DNA of 64,000 bases from Brevibacterium casei CIP 102111 (GCF_900169275.1 NZ_FXZC01000001.1:186001-250000); one strand, 5' to 3'. Shown: positions 51,049 through 61,261, numbered from the stretch's first letter. Notes: generated from the sequence alone by a model not told the origin. Numbers and translations: made by a program.

Positions 51049-54000
51049 GTGATAGCCATGACAGGAGCCTTTTTCGGGGCTGCTGTCATTGCCTACCCGC
51101 TCGTCCGACTGCTCGGCCGCAACGCCTTCCTGCTGCTGGCCCTCGTCCCGCTCGCCGGCCTCGTCTACACCCTGACGACCGCCTCGGCGATCTTCGGGCC
51201 CGGGGGAGCCCCGCTCACCGAGACGCTCGACTGGCTGCCCGCGCTCGACCTCGAGGGCGTCTTCCGCCTCGACGTCCTCTCGTGGATCATGAGCCTCATC
51301 GTCACCGGGGTCGGCACGCTCGTCCTCGTCTACTGCTCGCGCTACTTCCCCGCCGACGAACCCGGCCTCGCCCGCTTCGCCGCCGTCTTCATGGCGTTCG
51401 CGGGGATGATGTACGGACTCGTCGTCGCCGACGAGCTCCTCATGCTCTTCGTCTTCTGGGAGGGCACGACGATCTTCTCGTACCTCCTCATCGGCCACAG
51501 CCAGTCCCGCCGCCGCTCCCGGCAGGCGGCGCTGCAGGCGCTCATCGTCACCACCGCCGGCGGTCTGGCGATGTTCGTCGGGATGGTCCTCCTCATCGTC
51601 ACCACCGGCACCGGACGCATCTCCGTCCTCGTCGAGCGCGCCGAACTCGGCCTCGACACCGGACCCCTCGTCGTCACCGCCGTCGTCCTCCTCCTCGTCG
51701 GAGCGATCTCGAAGTCGGCCCTGCTGCCGTTCCACTTCTGGCTGCCCGGTGCCATGGCCGCTCCGACCCCGGTGAGCGCCTACCTCCATGCCGCGGCGAT
51801 GGTCAAAGCCGGCATCTACCTCGTCCTCCGGCTCGCACCCGGCTTCCACACGCTTCCCGGCTGGACGGAGATCCTCCTCACCGCGGGCCTGCTGACGATG
51901 TTCATCGGCGCGTGGCAGGCCCTGCGCCAGACCGACCTCAAGCTCCTCCTCGCCTTCGGCACCGTCTCCCAGCTCGGCTTCCTCACGGTGGTCTCCTCGT
52001 TCGGCACACCGGACATCACCAAGGCCGCGCTCGCCCTCCTCGTCTCCCACGCGCTCTTCAAGGCCTGCCTCTTCCTCTGTGTGGGCATCATCGACCACCG
52101 AGCCGGCACCCGTGACCTCACGAAGCTCTCCGGCGGCTGGCGCGCCTTCCCCGTCGTCGCCGTGTGTGCGACGGTCTCGGCGGCATCGATGGCGGGTCTG
52201 CCCCCGACCTTCGGCTTCGTCGCGAAGGAAGCGGTGTACTCGACCCTGCTCGACGCCGGCACGAAGACCTCGATCATCGCCCTCGTCGGGATCATGATCG
52301 GCTCGGTGCTCACCGTCGCCTACTCGGCCCGGTTCGTCTGGGGCGCGTTCGGGACGAAGCCCGGCGTCGACGACATCGCCCGCCGGGAGGAGAACGTCAC
52401 GCTCGTCGTGTCTCCGATCATCCTCACGATCCTCACGCTCGCCCTCGGTCCCTTCGCGATGATCGTCGACACCTACGTCGAAGCCTGGAGTGCGTCCCTG
52501 CCGGCGACCGACCCGGCCGACGGCGAGTACTACCTGGCGATGTGGCACGGCTTCGAACCTGCGCTCGGGCTCTCCGCGGTCACCATCGCCGCAGGTCTCC
52601 TCCTCTTCGTGTTCCGCGACCGCTTCGCCCGGGTCCAGGCGACCCTGCCGGCCGGCTTCGACTTCCACGACCTCTACCGGCGCCTCATCAGCGGCATGGA
52701 GATCCTCGCCCTCTGGGTGACCTCCCGCACCCAGCGCGGATCGCTGCCCTTCTACCAGAGCGTCATCTACCTCGTCCTCGTCGCCGGGGTCGGCCTCGCC
52801 GTCATCTCCAACGACACATGGCAGATCCGGTTCACGCTCTTCGACACTCCGCTCGACTTCATCGTCGCCGGCGTCCTCATCGTCGTCGCGATCGCCGCCA
52901 CCCGAGCGAAGAAGCGCTTCACCGCCGTCGTCGTCACCGGCATCTCCGGCTACGCGATGGTCGCGTTCTTCGCGTTCATGGGCGCCCCCGACCTCGCGCT
53001 CACCCAGGTGCTCGTCGAGACCATCACGATCGTCGTCTTCGTCCTCGTCCTCCGCCGCCTGCCCGCCCGGATCGGTCAGAGCACCGGCCGGTTCACCCCC
53101 GCATGGCGCGCGATCATCGGCGCAGCCGTGGGCGTGACGATGATGATCGTCGTCCTCATCGCCGCAGGGGTGCGGATGACCGAACCGGCCTCCGTCGACT
53201 TCGCACAGCTCGCCTACGAGATCGGGCACGGCCAGAACGTCGTCAACGTCACCCTCGTCGACATCCGCGTCTGGGACACCTTCGGTGAGATCTCCGTCCT
53301 CGTCGCCGCCGGCACCGGAGTCGCCGGACTCATCTTCGTCCGCGGCCGCGAGGGCCACCTCGGCCGCTTCTCCGCGGGTCGCGAGGGCATGGACCGGCGC
53401 GGCCGGCTCCGCTTCCAGCCCGTGCCCGACGAGGTGGCGCCGCGCCCCGGCAGCGTCATCGACGGCACCGATCACGAGGACCTCGAGACGCGGCGCGCCT
53501 CGTGGCTCATCGCCGGACGCACGCTGGCCCCGCGCAACCGCTCGATCATCCTCGAGGTCACCGCCCGCCTCATCTTCCATGCCGTCCTCGTCTTCTCCGT
53601 CTACCTCCTCTTCACTGGGCACAACACCCCCGGCGGCGGTTTCGCCGGCGGTCTCGTCGCCGGTCTCGCCCTCGTCGTCCGCTACCTCGCGGGAGGCAAG
53701 TTCGAACTCGCCGAGGCGGCGCGGTTCACGCCCTCGGGTCTGCTCGGCACCGGACTCATCCTCTCCGTGCTCACCGCGGTCGGCGGATGGTTCTGGGGCG
53801 ACACCGTCTTCAAGTCCGTCTTCGTCGAAGCGAACCTGCCGCTCCTCGGGGAGCTCAAGTTCGGCACCCCGACGTTCTTCGACATCGGCGTCTACCTCAT
53901 CGTCGTCGGCCTCATGCTCGACATCCTCCGCTCACTCGGCGCCGAGGTGGACCTCCACCAGGAGCGCGACGAACTGCTCCTCACCGACCGGCTCAACACC

Positions 54001-54117
54001 TCGCTCGGGCTGGCGGAGAACTTCGGCGCGGAGGCCGAACACAAGGCCGTGTCGAAGATCCTCAACCGCGTCAACCACCTCGAGGTCGACAACGGAGCGG
54101 AAGGGGGACGGCTGTGA
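51049..54117 (+). CDS. mrpA: Mrp Na+/H+ antiporter subunit A fused to subunit B
   Basis: The 1022-residue polytopic protein is related to complex I NuoL. Residues 1-760 hold the proton channel region ([27 protein letters not shown]) and the C-terminal MrpA extension; from about 820, [33 protein letters not shown] is a complete MrpB domain. No separate mrpB exists. The start is the GTG at 51049 with GGAGG nine bases upstream. Its stop overlaps mrpC (GTGA). It opens a nine-gene overlapping operon for sodium and pH homeostasis. Confidence 0.95.
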   Translation: MIAMTGAFFGAAVIAYPLVRLLGRNAFLLLALVPLAGLVYTLTTASAIFGPGGAPLTETLDWLPALDLEGVFRLDVLSWIMSLIVTGVGTLVLVYCSRYFPADEPGLARFAAVFMAFAGMMYGLVVADELLMLFVFWEGTTIFSYLLIGHSQSRRRSRQAALQALIVTTAGGLAMFVGMVLLIVTTGTGRISVLVERAELGLDTGPLVVTAVVLLLVGAISKSALLPFHFWLPGAMAAPTPVSAYLHAAAMVKAGIYLVLRLAPGFHTLPGWTEILLTAGLLTMFIGAWQALRQTDLKLLLAFGTVSQLGFLTVVSSFGTPDITKAALALLVSHALFKACLFLCVGIIDHRAGTRDLTKLSGGWRAFPVVAVCATVSAASMAGLPPTFGFVAKEAVYSTLLDAGTKTSIIALVGIMIGSVLTVAYSARFVWGAFGTKPGVDDIARREENVTLVVSPIILTILTLALGPFAMIVDTYVEAWSASLPATDPADGEYYLAMWHGFEPALGLSAVTIAAGLLLFVFRDRFARVQATLPAGFDFHDLYRRLISGMEILALWVTSRTQRGSLPFYQSVIYLVLVAGVGLAVISNDTWQIRFTLFDTPLDFIVAGVLIVVAIAATRAKKRFTAVVVTGISGYAMVAFFAFMGAPDLALTQVLVETITIVVFVLVLRRLPARIGQSTGRFTPAWRAIIGAAVGVTMMIVVLIAAGVRMTEPASVDFAQLAYEIGHGQNVVNVTLVDIRVWDTFGEISVLVAAGTGVAGLIFVRGREGHLGRFSAGREGMDRRGRLRFQPVPDEVAPRPGSVIDGTDHEDLETRRASWLIAGRTLAPRNRSIILEVTARLIFHAVLVFSVYLLFTGHNTPGGGFAGGLVAGLALVVRYLAGGKFELAEAARFTPSGLLGTGLILSVLTAVGGWFWGDTVFKSVFVEANLPLLGELKFGTPTFFDIGVYLIVVGLMLDILRSLGAEVDLHQERDELLLTDRLNTSLGLAENFGAEAEHKAVSKILNRVNHLEVDNGAEGGRL

Positions 54118-54713
54118 GTCTGCCCTTCATCATGGTGCTCGCGATGGGCGTCCTCTTCGCATGCGGCGTCTACCTCATGCTCGAGCGCTCGCTCACCCGC
54201 GTCCTCCTCGGCTTCATCCTGCTCGGCAATGCCGTCAACCTCCTCATCGTCCTCACCGCTGGTCGCGGCCGACCGCCGCTGACCGACGGGAAGAACCTTT
54301 CGACGGAGGGCATGTCGGACCCGCTGCCGCAGGCGCTCGTCCTCACGGCCATCGTCATCACCTTCGCCGTCACCGCGTTCCTGCTCGCGATGATCTACCG
54401 GTCGTGGCGTCTCGTGCGCGCCGACTCCCTCCAGGACGACGCCGCCGACCTCCAGGTCGCGATCACGAAGATGATCGACTCGGAAGCCGAGGCGAGCACC
54501 GACTACGACGACACGGAGTTCGGCGACGAGGCCGAGAGCCCGATCCGCGGGGCCATCGACCTCGACGACGATGGGACCCCCGCCCAACGCGAAGCCGAGG
54601 CCGAAGCCGCTGACGCCGAAGCCGCGGAGACCGACCGGCCCGCTGCGGAGAGCGACGGGCACGGCACCGATGACGAGGACAGCGACGACGACGGGAAGGG
54701 GGAGCGACGATGA
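54114..54713 (+). CDS. mrpC: Mrp antiporter subunit C with acidic extension
   Basis: The first 110 residues are a NuoK-like three-TM MrpC ([28 protein letters not shown]). The family usually ends there; this protein continues to 199 residues with a strongly acidic tail (runs of Asp/Glu/Ala, TDDEDSDDD). The GTG start overlaps mrpA and the stop overlaps mrpD (ATGA). The tail would lie in the cytoplasm and might bind cations or a partner (inference). Confidence 0.93.
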   Translation: MSLPFIMVLAMGVLFACGVYLMLERSLTRVLLGFILLGNAVNLLIVLTAGRGRPPLTDGKNLSTEGMSDPLPQALVLTAIVITFAVTAFLLAMIYRSWRLVRADSLQDDAADLQVAITKMIDSEAEASTDYDDTEFGDEAESPIRGAIDLDDDGTPAQREAEAEAADAEAAETDRPAAESDGHGTDDEDSDDDGKGERR

Positions 54714-56290
54714 CCGAACTCCTCGCCGTCCTCATCCCGATGCCGGTGCTGCTGCCGCTCATCGGCGCCGGCCTCGCCCTGGTGCTGTCGAAGCATTCGC
54801 GTTCGCAGAACCTCGTCTCGCTGCTCACGCTCTCAGCGGTCATGGTCATCGCCGTCGTCCTCCTCGTCGGCGTCGACCAGGAGGGTCCGCAGGTCGTCGC
54901 GATCGCCGGGTGGGAGGCGCCGGCGGGCATCGTCCTGGTCGCCGACCGGCTCTCGACGCTCATGCTCGTCGTGTCCTGTCTCGTCACCCTGGCCGTGCTC
55001 ATCTACGCGCTCAGCCAGGACGCCTCCGACTATTCGGACGAGACCCCGATCTCCGTGTTCAACCCGAGCTACCTCATCCTCTGCGCAGGTGTCGCGAACG
55101 CGTTCCTCGCCGGCGACCTCTTCAACCTCTACGTCGGCTTCGAGATGCTCCTCCTCGCCTCGTACGTCCTCCTCACCCTGGGAGCGACGGCCGAGCGGAT
55201 CCGCGCGGGAGTCACCTACGTCGTCGTCTCACTCGTGTCCTCGGTCATCTTCCTCACCGCGATCGGCGTCATCTACGCCGCGACGGGCACGGTGAACATG
55301 GCCCAGCTGGCCGAGCGACTCGACCAGCTGCCGCCCGATGTGCAGATGATCCTCCACGTCCTCCTCCTCATCGGCTTCGGGATCAAGGCCGCGATCTTCC
55401 CGCTCTCGTTCTGGCTGCCCGACTCCTATCCGACGGCCCCCGCCCCGGTCACCGCTGTGTTCGCGGGCCTGCTGACGAAGGTCGGCATCTACGCGATCAT
55501 CCGCACCGAGACCCTGCTCTTCTCGGATTCGTCCCTGCGGGTGCCCCTGCTCGTTGCGGCGGGCCTGACGATGATCGTCGGCATCCTCGGCGCGATCGCA
55601 CAGTCGGAGATCAAGCGCATCGTCTCCTTCACGCTCGTCTCCCACATCGGCTACATGCTCTTCGGCGTCGCCCTCGGCACGGCGTTCGGGCTCGCGGCCG
55701 GCATCTACTACACGGTCCACCACATCATCGTCCAGACCGCGCTGTTCCTCGCCATCGGCCTCGTCGAGATGCGCGGCGGATCGACGTCGACACGGTCGCT
55801 GGGCGGACTCATGGTGCTCTCGCCGGCGCTGACGATCGTCTTCTTCATCCCGGCTCTCAACCTCTCCGGGATCCCGCCGTTCTCCGGCTTCATCGGCAAG
55901 GTCGCGCTCTTCGAGGCCGGGTTCGAGGATCACAGCTGGCTTGCCACCGTCCTCATCATCGCCGGCACCCTCACGAGCCTGCTCACCCTCTACGTCATCG
56001 GCCGCACCTTCAACCTGGCGTTCTGGCGCGACCCCGCGGACGCGGAGGACCCCAACGAGGAGCTCGTCGAGGAGTTCGCCGAACGCAAGCGCACCCTGCT
56101 GGAGGGACGGACCTGGCGCTCGCGCATCGGCGTGCCGGGACCGATGTTCGCCGCCACCTCGGCGATCGTCGTCGTCTCCCTCATCCTCACGATCGCCGCC
56201 GGACCCCTGTGGGACCTCTCGGAGCGGGCGGCGGAGAACCTGCAGAACCCGATCAACTACGTCAACGAGGTCCTCGGAGGTGAGGGCTGA
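54710..56290 (+). CDS. mrpD: Mrp antiporter subunit D
   Basis: This 526-residue, 14-TM NuoN-like subunit has FNLYVGFEMLLLASYVLLTLG and the channel segment GFGIKAAIFPLSFWLPDSYPTAPAPVTAVFAGLLTKVG, including the conserved lysines and the His/Lys run QSEIKRIVSFTLVSHIGYM. Together with MrpA it forms the antiport path. Its stop overlaps mrpE by one base (TGATG). Confidence 0.95.
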   Translation: MTELLAVLIPMPVLLPLIGAGLALVLSKHSRSQNLVSLLTLSAVMVIAVVLLVGVDQEGPQVVAIAGWEAPAGIVLVADRLSTLMLVVSCLVTLAVLIYALSQDASDYSDETPISVFNPSYLILCAGVANAFLAGDLFNLYVGFEMLLLASYVLLTLGATAERIRAGVTYVVVSLVSSVIFLTAIGVIYAATGTVNMAQLAERLDQLPPDVQMILHVLLLIGFGIKAAIFPLSFWLPDSYPTAPAPVTAVFAGLLTKVGIYAIIRTETLLFSDSSLRVPLLVAAGLTMIVGILGAIAQSEIKRIVSFTLVSHIGYMLFGVALGTAFGLAAGIYYTVHHIIVQTALFLAIGLVEMRGGSTSTRSLGGLMVLSPALTIVFFIPALNLSGIPPFSGFIGKVALFEAGFEDHSWLATVLIIAGTLTSLLTLYVIGRTFNLAFWRDPADAEDPNEELVEEFAERKRTLLEGRTWRSRIGVPGPMFAATSAIVVVSLILTIAAGPLWDLSERAAENLQNPINYVNEVLGGEG

Positions 56291-56892
56291 TGAGTCCGCG
56301 CACGTCCCCACCCAAGGGCCGCCGGGTCATCCAGCAGCTCGTCCTCGTCTTCTTCCTCGTCCTCCTCTGGGTGATGCTGTGGGACTCGCTCACCGTCCTC
56401 AGCGTGGTCACCGGCATCATCCTCGCCTTCCTCGTCACGCGGGTGTTCTACCTGCCCCCGGTCGTCCTCTCGGGTCGCTTCAACGTCGTCCATGCCCTCG
56501 TCTTCGCCGGCTGGTTCGTCGTCTCGATGGTCATCGCCTCGATCGAGGTCGCGTGGTTCTCCTTCCGGCCCAAGGCCGTCGGCGCGGGCTCGGTCATCGC
56601 GTGCGATCTGCGGACCCGGTCGGACCTGATGATGACGCTCGTCGCCGACACCGCGAGCCTCATCCCCGGTTCGATCATCGTCGACAGCGACCGGGCCCGC
56701 GGTCGCCTCTACCTCCACGTCCTCGACGCCGACACCGAGGAGAAGATCCGCGCCGCGAAGCGCCAGGTCTACCACATCGAGGAGCTGCTCATCCGGGCGC
56801 TGGGCTCGACCCGTGACCTCGCAGCCCTCAAGGTCGATCCGGATCCGCTCGACCACCCGACGCCCACCGACGACCGGGGAGGCCGGCGATGA
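56290..56892 (+). CDS. mrpE: Mrp antiporter subunit E
   Basis: The 200-residue product has an N-terminal membrane hairpin (VLVFFLVLLWVMLWDSLTVLSVVTGIILAFLV), a further segment near 75-95, and a cytoplasmic domain with SLIPGSIIVDSDRARGRLYLHVLD typical of MrpE. It overlaps mrpF by four bases (ATGA). Confidence 0.93.
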   Translation: MSPRTSPPKGRRVIQQLVLVFFLVLLWVMLWDSLTVLSVVTGIILAFLVTRVFYLPPVVLSGRFNVVHALVFAGWFVVSMVIASIEVAWFSFRPKAVGAGSVIACDLRTRSDLMMTLVADTASLIPGSIIVDSDRARGRLYLHVLDADTEEKIRAAKRQVYHIEELLIRALGSTRDLAALKVDPDPLDHPTPTDDRGGRR

Positions 56893-57476
56893 CCGAGACG
56901 ATCCTCCACATCATCGTCGTCACCGCCGCGGTCCTCTTCGCCGCCTCGGTGTTCCTCGCCCTCTACCGCGTCATCCGGGGACCGTCGATCCTCGACCGCA
57001 TGATCGCCACCGACGTCATCCTCGCCTCGCTCATGTGCGGCCTCGGCGGCTTCATGGCCCTGACCGGTCGCACCGACCTCCTGCCCGTGCTCATCGTCTT
57101 GGCGATGCTCGGCTTCGTCGGCTCCGTGAGCGTGTCCCGATACGTCTCGAAGTCCGATTCGATGACCCCCGGCGCCGAGGTGGGGGCCCTGAGCGACTTC
57201 TCCGCCTCCGACTGGCACGTCGGTCGCGACGAGGCCCCGCAGGCCGACTCGTCGACCTGGCCCGACGATGTCGCCCGCGGCATCTCGAACGTCCCCGACG
57301 GCCCTGTCGAGGTCACCGTGCGCGACGAACCCGTCGTCCCGCTCGCCGAGGACGAGATGGGCGCCGACGCGGCCGCGAACTCTCCCGGTTCGGCCGAGGA
57401 GGGACTGGGGTCCGGGCCCGACCCCGGCCCCGACGACGCCGATGACGGACCGAAGGGGGGCCACGATGGTCCTTGA
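56889..57476 (+). CDS. mrpF: Mrp antiporter subunit F with acidic extension
   Basis: Residues 1-90 are a normal three-TM MrpF (RVIRGPSILDRMIATDVILASLMCGLGGFMALTGRTDLLPVLIVLAMLGFVGSVSVSRYV). Unlike usual MrpF (about 90 residues) it continues to 195 residues with an acidic, low-complexity tail. MrpC in the same operon has a similar addition. The gene overlaps mrpG by 11 bases. Confidence 0.92.
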   Translation: MTETILHIIVVTAAVLFAASVFLALYRVIRGPSILDRMIATDVILASLMCGLGGFMALTGRTDLLPVLIVLAMLGFVGSVSVSRYVSKSDSMTPGAEVGALSDFSASDWHVGRDEAPQADSSTWPDDVARGISNVPDGPVEVTVRDEPVVPLAEDEMGADAAANSPGSAEEGLGSGPDPGPDDADDGPKGGHDGP

Positions 57477-57861
57477 CATCATCTCCGCGGTCCTCGTCCT
57501 CGCCAGCGGCGTGCTCTCCCTGGCCGCTGCCGTCGGTCTGCTCCGGTTCGGCGATCTGCTCTCGCGCATGCACGCGAGCGCGAAGCCCCAGGTGCTCGGC
57601 CTCATCCTCGTGGCGATCGCCATCGCCATCCACTTCCCGACGTGGGCGACGGTGACGACCCTGGCGATCATCGTCTCCTTCCAGCTCGTGACGATTCCCG
57701 TTGCCACGCACATGGTCGGCCGTGCGGGATATCGCACCAAGCACCTGCGTCGATCTATGCTGTATCGAGACGAGCTGGCCGAGGCAGTGGATCGGGCAGA
57801 AGCGCGGGAGGTCGCCAGAGAACGGCGACGCGAGTTCGGAACGGACGAGAATGACGGCTGA
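57466..57861 (+). CDS. mrpG: Mrp antiporter subunit G
   Basis: The 131-residue product has three TM segments and the MrpG core LLRFGDLLSRMHASAKPQVLGLILV, then a charged cytoplasmic tail. AAGGGGGG precedes the ATG at 57466, which lies inside mrpF. Its 3' end overlaps the response regulator gene by 11 bases, which ties the antiporter and the two-component system in one transcript. Confidence 0.93.
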   Translation: MVLDIISAVLVLASGVLSLAAAVGLLRFGDLLSRMHASAKPQVLGLILVAIAIAIHFPTWATVTTLAIIVSFQLVTIPVATHMVGRAGYRTKHLRRSMLYRDELAEAVDRAEAREVARERRREFGTDENDG

Positions 57862-58603
57862 CAGTCAGCGTGAACACCAACCACTGGTCCTCGTGGCCGA
57901 TGACGAACCCGATGTCCTCGGTGCAGTGGTCCCGTTCCTCCAGCGCTCGGGGTTCCGGGTGCTCGCAGCCGGTGACGGTCTCCTCGCCCTCGACGAGATC
58001 CGCCGGCACAGTCCCGATGTCTGCGTCCTCGACGTGCTCATGCCCGGTGCCGACGGGCGACAGGTGCTGCGGCAGCTGCGCCAGGACGAGAACTGGGTGC
58101 CCGTGCTCCTGCTCACCCAGGTCGGTGAGGCGGTGGAGCGGGCGATGGCGCTCGAGGAGGGCGCCGACGACTACCTCAACAAGCCCTTCGATCCGCATGA
58201 GCTCGTCGCCCGGATCCGGGCGGTGCTGCGGCGCACCCGCACCGAGGGTCCGCCGCTCGCGACGGCGCCCGTGCTCGTCTCGAGCTTCGGTCTGCGCGTC
58301 GACCGCGTGGACAGGCGGGCGTGGCTGGGCCAGCGCGAACTCGTCATCACCCCGAAGGGCTTCACCCTGCTCGAATACCTCATGGTCCACCAGGACGAGC
58401 TCATCGATCGGGCGCGCCTGCTCGAGGTCCTCTGGGGATTCGAGGAGGCCGTGGGCACCCGTGCCGTCGACTCACGGGTGGCCGAACTGCGCCGGGTACT
58501 CGGCGAGGATGCCGCGGAGCCGCGGTGGATCGCGACGGTGCAGGGACGCGGCTATCGGTTCGTCGGAGAGGTCCACGGTGAAGAGGGGATGCGACGGGTA
58601 TGA
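57851..58603 (+). CDS. OmpR-family response regulator coupled to the Mrp operon
   Basis: The 250-residue product has a receiver domain with Asp61 (VCVLDVLMPG) and Lys111 (YLNKPFD) and an OmpR-type winged helix (ITPKGFTLLEYLMVHQDELIDRARLLEVLWG to WIATVQGRGYRFVGEV). The ATG at 57851 overlaps the mrpG end; a longer reading of the frame is mrpG in another frame. The stop overlaps the kinase gene (ATGA). A role in adjusting the antiporter to sodium or pH is inferred from coupling. Confidence 0.93.
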   Translation: MTADSQREHQPLVLVADDEPDVLGAVVPFLQRSGFRVLAAGDGLLALDEIRRHSPDVCVLDVLMPGADGRQVLRQLRQDENWVPVLLLTQVGEAVERAMALEEGADDYLNKPFDPHELVARIRAVLRRTRTEGPPLATAPVLVSSFGLRVDRVDRRAWLGQRELVITPKGFTLLEYLMVHQDELIDRARLLEVLWGFEEAVGTRAVDSRVAELRRVLGEDAAEPRWIATVQGRGYRFVGEVHGEEGMRRV

Positions 58604-60375
58604 CGAACTTCCTGGTCATCGAGGTCCAGATCTGGCTGTTCCTCCTCCTGCTCCTCCTCGTCCTCACAGGCATCGCTGCGCTCGTCTTCTTCGGGTGGCG
58701 GCGACTGCGCAAGCGTGAGGCGCAGCTGCGCGAATCGATCGAGACGGCCGCGGCCGAGGATTCGATGGCCAAGCGCAACCGCATGCTCATCCGCCTCGAC
58801 CACGAGCTGAAGAACCCGCTCACGGCCCTGCGGACCTCGGCGGCGACGATCCGCGAGGTCGCCAGGCAGGGCGGGTCGATCGCCGAGGTCGAACCCGCGG
58901 CCAAGCAGGTCGACCTCTCCTCCCGCCGAGTCGCCCGACTCCTCGCCGATCTGCGCAAGCTCGCCGACGTCGAGACCCGAATCATCGAGTATTCCCGTGT
59001 CGACCTCGACCGGCTCATCCACCAGGCCGTCGAGGATGCCTCGACCGCGCCCGGGGCCGAGGACCGGATGATCGTCGCGACCGTCGCCCGGGCCCCGTGG
59101 CGACTGCCCGACGTCGCCGGTGAGGAGGACCTCCTCCTCACGGCGATCCTCAACCTTCTCGGCAACGCTCTCAAGTACTCCTCGCAGGCTGAGGTCGTCG
59201 AACTCCGGGCGAACGAGCAGATCATCGACAATCACCGCTGGGTCGTCGTCGAGGTCGCCGACACCGGCAGCGGCATCCCGATCTCCGAGCAGGACCAGGT
59301 GTGGGACGAGCTCTCCCGCGGCTCCCGGGTGCGTGCGGTCGCCGGATCCGGCATGGGTCTCTCGCTCGTCCGCTCGATCGTCGCCCGGCACGGCGGTTCC
59401 GTGCAGCTCTTCAGCCAGGAGGGCGTGGGCACGTCCGTGCGCATGGTCCTGCCCGTCCTTGCCGACGCCGCGCCCGTCGGTGCGCCGCCGATGGCCGAGG
59501 GCGGAGAGCGCGCAGCCGCGGGATCGCATCCCGTGCAGCCCGTGCAGAATCCGGATATGCGCCATGCCCCCGGGTTCCTTCCACCGCGACAGCCGAGCGA
59601 GGACGAACTCAAGGGCCGCATCCTCGGCACGCCGAGGCGGACGTCGAAACGCCGCCTCGAACGCGTCGACGGGACGCTCATCGACCGGTCGACCGGCGAG
59701 TCCGTCGGTGCCGGCTTCCCGACCGATTCGGGTCAGCATTCGCAGTTCAAACCGGTGCGCGGCCCGCGGCCCGACCAGCAGGGCGGGTCGCAGCAGCCGA
59801 ACTCGGGCCCGCAGCACATCGGCCAGCCGAACTCTGGACCCCAGCCTGTCGGGCACCCCGGATCGGGGCCTCAGCCTGTCGGCTATGCGAACCCCGGCCC
59901 CGATAATCGCGGTGTCGGCCAGGCCGGGCCTCAGCAGTCGTTCGGCAGTCAGCCCGGAGGTCGACCCTATCCGGGCGGCGCTCCGCAGCAGTTCCCCGGC
60001 CCCCAGCAGAGTGCGGGCGCGCGGCCTGCCGGTCCGGGTTACGGCGCCCCGCAGGGGCAGGCGCCCGTCGGCAGTCAGCCGGGCCGGCAGCCGGGTGACC
60101 CGGGAGACCGTCACGGCTCTCCCGCGCACCAGGGCCAGCCAGCGCAGTTCGGCCAGCCCAACCGACCCGCCCAGTACCGTCAGTCCGGTGCGCCGCAGGG
60201 GCAGGCGGGCAACCCCGACCCGGTGGGAAGCAGGCCGACTCCACAGGGCGGCACCGGGCATCCGCCCCGGACCGCAGACGAATCCGGCGCGCAGGGCGAG
60301 GACGGCCGGCGCACCGGTGAGGAGCGGGAGTTCCCGACCCGGCGTGAGCTGAGGGCGCGAGGCGATTCGCAGTGA
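58600..60375 (+). CDS. Sensor histidine kinase with long disordered tail, Mrp operon
   Basis: The 591-residue product has one N-terminal membrane helix (about 9-33) and no sizeable outer domain, a HisKA domain with His68 (RLDHELKNPLTALRTS), a HATPase domain with Asn185/Asn189, DTGSGIP (221-227) and GSGMGLSLV (249-257), then about 310 residues rich in Pro, Gln and Gly with recurring GPQPVG and QPNSGPQ units. It ends EFPTRRELRARGDSQ. With so little outside the membrane, it may sense a signal in the membrane or through a partner such as the next gene's lipoprotein (inference). Confidence 0.92.
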   Translation: MTNFLVIEVQIWLFLLLLLLVLTGIAALVFFGWRRLRKREAQLRESIETAAAEDSMAKRNRMLIRLDHELKNPLTALRTSAATIREVARQGGSIAEVEPAAKQVDLSSRRVARLLADLRKLADVETRIIEYSRVDLDRLIHQAVEDASTAPGAEDRMIVATVARAPWRLPDVAGEEDLLLTAILNLLGNALKYSSQAEVVELRANEQIIDNHRWVVVEVADTGSGIPISEQDQVWDELSRGSRVRAVAGSGMGLSLVRSIVARHGGSVQLFSQEGVGTSVRMVLPVLADAAPVGAPPMAEGGERAAAGSHPVQPVQNPDMRHAPGFLPPRQPSEDELKGRILGTPRRTSKRRLERVDGTLIDRSTGESVGAGFPTDSGQHSQFKPVRGPRPDQQGGSQQPNSGPQHIGQPNSGPQPVGHPGSGPQPVGYANPGPDNRGVGQAGPQQSFGSQPGGRPYPGGAPQQFPGPQQSAGARPAGPGYGAPQGQAPVGSQPGRQPGDPGDRHGSPAHQGQPAQFGQPNRPAQYRQSGAPQGQAGNPDPVGSRPTPQGGTGHPPRTADESGAQGEDGRRTGEEREFPTRRELRARGDSQ

Positions 60376-61064
60376 CTCGGGTGTCGTGGCCACGGGCGGT
60401 CGTCGCCGGCAGCACGGCCGCGACCCTGCTGCTCAGCGGCTGCTCGGTTCTCCAGATCCGCACGGCAGAGCGCGAATCGGGTCCGATCCGCGTCGCCGTC
60501 GAACGGGAGGCCGGCGAGGATCCGACGACAGTGCCGACGGGGCCGACGATTCCCGAGGGGATGGAGACCAAGCGGCTCAACCTCGGCGCGGACTGTCCCG
60601 TCGACGTCAGCTTCGCCCTCGGCTCCGACTGGTACGAAGGCAGCAGCACTCCGGCCTTCGTCGTCTTCAGCCGGGGCACCTCGCTCACCGACAGCGACAC
60701 GATCATCGTCTCGTGCAACGAGGCCTTCGACGATTCGCCTAAGGCCGTCATCGACGCGAAGAAGCAGTACTCGTTCTCCGAGCAGGGCTCGACGGTGACC
60801 GCCGAGCGCACCGGCAGCATCGCCTCCGGTTACTACTGGACGTTCCAGGGCGTGCTCGGAGAGAGCGAGATCTTCGCGATCAACCAGCAGCCCACCGCCA
60901 TGTACGGGGCGCGGATCGGCTACCAGACCAACGGCCGCCTCGTCGACGTCGCCGTCGAGATGCGCGCCCTCCAGAGCAACGAGGCCGCGGCCGAGGACTT
61001 CAAGCAGATGATGCCGACGATCCAGATCGACGGAGTTCCGGTGCCCTCCCCGACCTTCAAGTGA
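60372..61064 (+). CDS. Lipoprotein of the Mrp two-component operon
   Basis: The 230-residue product has a signal peptide and lipobox LLLSGC (Cys24), so it is anchored on the outer face of the membrane. The mature part has an acidic linker and a compact domain (CPVDVSFALGSDWYEG... to DFKQMMPTIQIDG) with a few cysteines. I do not recognise the family. It starts at a GTG overlapping the kinase stop (GTGA). Its place suggests an outer sensor or modulator for the kinase, which has no outer domain of its own. Confidence 0.8.
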   Translation: MTRVSWPRAVVAGSTAATLLLSGCSVLQIRTAERESGPIRVAVEREAGEDPTTVPTGPTIPEGMETKRLNLGADCPVDVSFALGSDWYEGSSTPAFVVFSRGTSLTDSDTIIVSCNEAFDDSPKAVIDAKKQYSFSEQGSTVTAERTGSIASGYYWTFQGVLGESEIFAINQQPTAMYGARIGYQTNGRLVDVAVEMRALQSNEAAAEDFKQMMPTIQIDGVPVPSPTFK

Positions 61065-61175
61065 CCCGCCAGTGAGTCGCCTCGCGGGCGGGAGCCTCGC
61101 TACGGCCCGCACGCCGGCTCTGGACACCACGCCCACGCGCGCTGGCCACCACATCCACGCGCGCTGGCCACTTCA

Positions 61176-61261
61176 CCCACCCCCGGTTGTGGTCGATGAA
61201 CCGAGGAATTTGGGCCGAATTCGGCCGTTTCGCCTCAATCTGCGACCGCAACCGGGCTGGG
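61176..61261 (+). repeat. Second repeat family, copy C (inverted relative to A and B)
   Basis: The element starts CCCACCCCCGGTTGTGGTCGA and ends GCGACCGCAACCGGGCTGGG. Its reverse complement matches the ends of copies A and B (GGTTGCGGTCG ... TCGACCACAA.CGGG.GGG). The centre has changed but is again palindromic: GGCCGAATTCGGCC, flanked by GAGG and CCTC. Confidence 0.75.

Noticed and set aside
50872..53622. Minus-strand open frame of more than 900 codons
   Set aside because: It is antisense to mrpA; its Asp/Glu/Arg/Gly-rich translation is the reverse of NuoL-like codons and matches no protein pattern.
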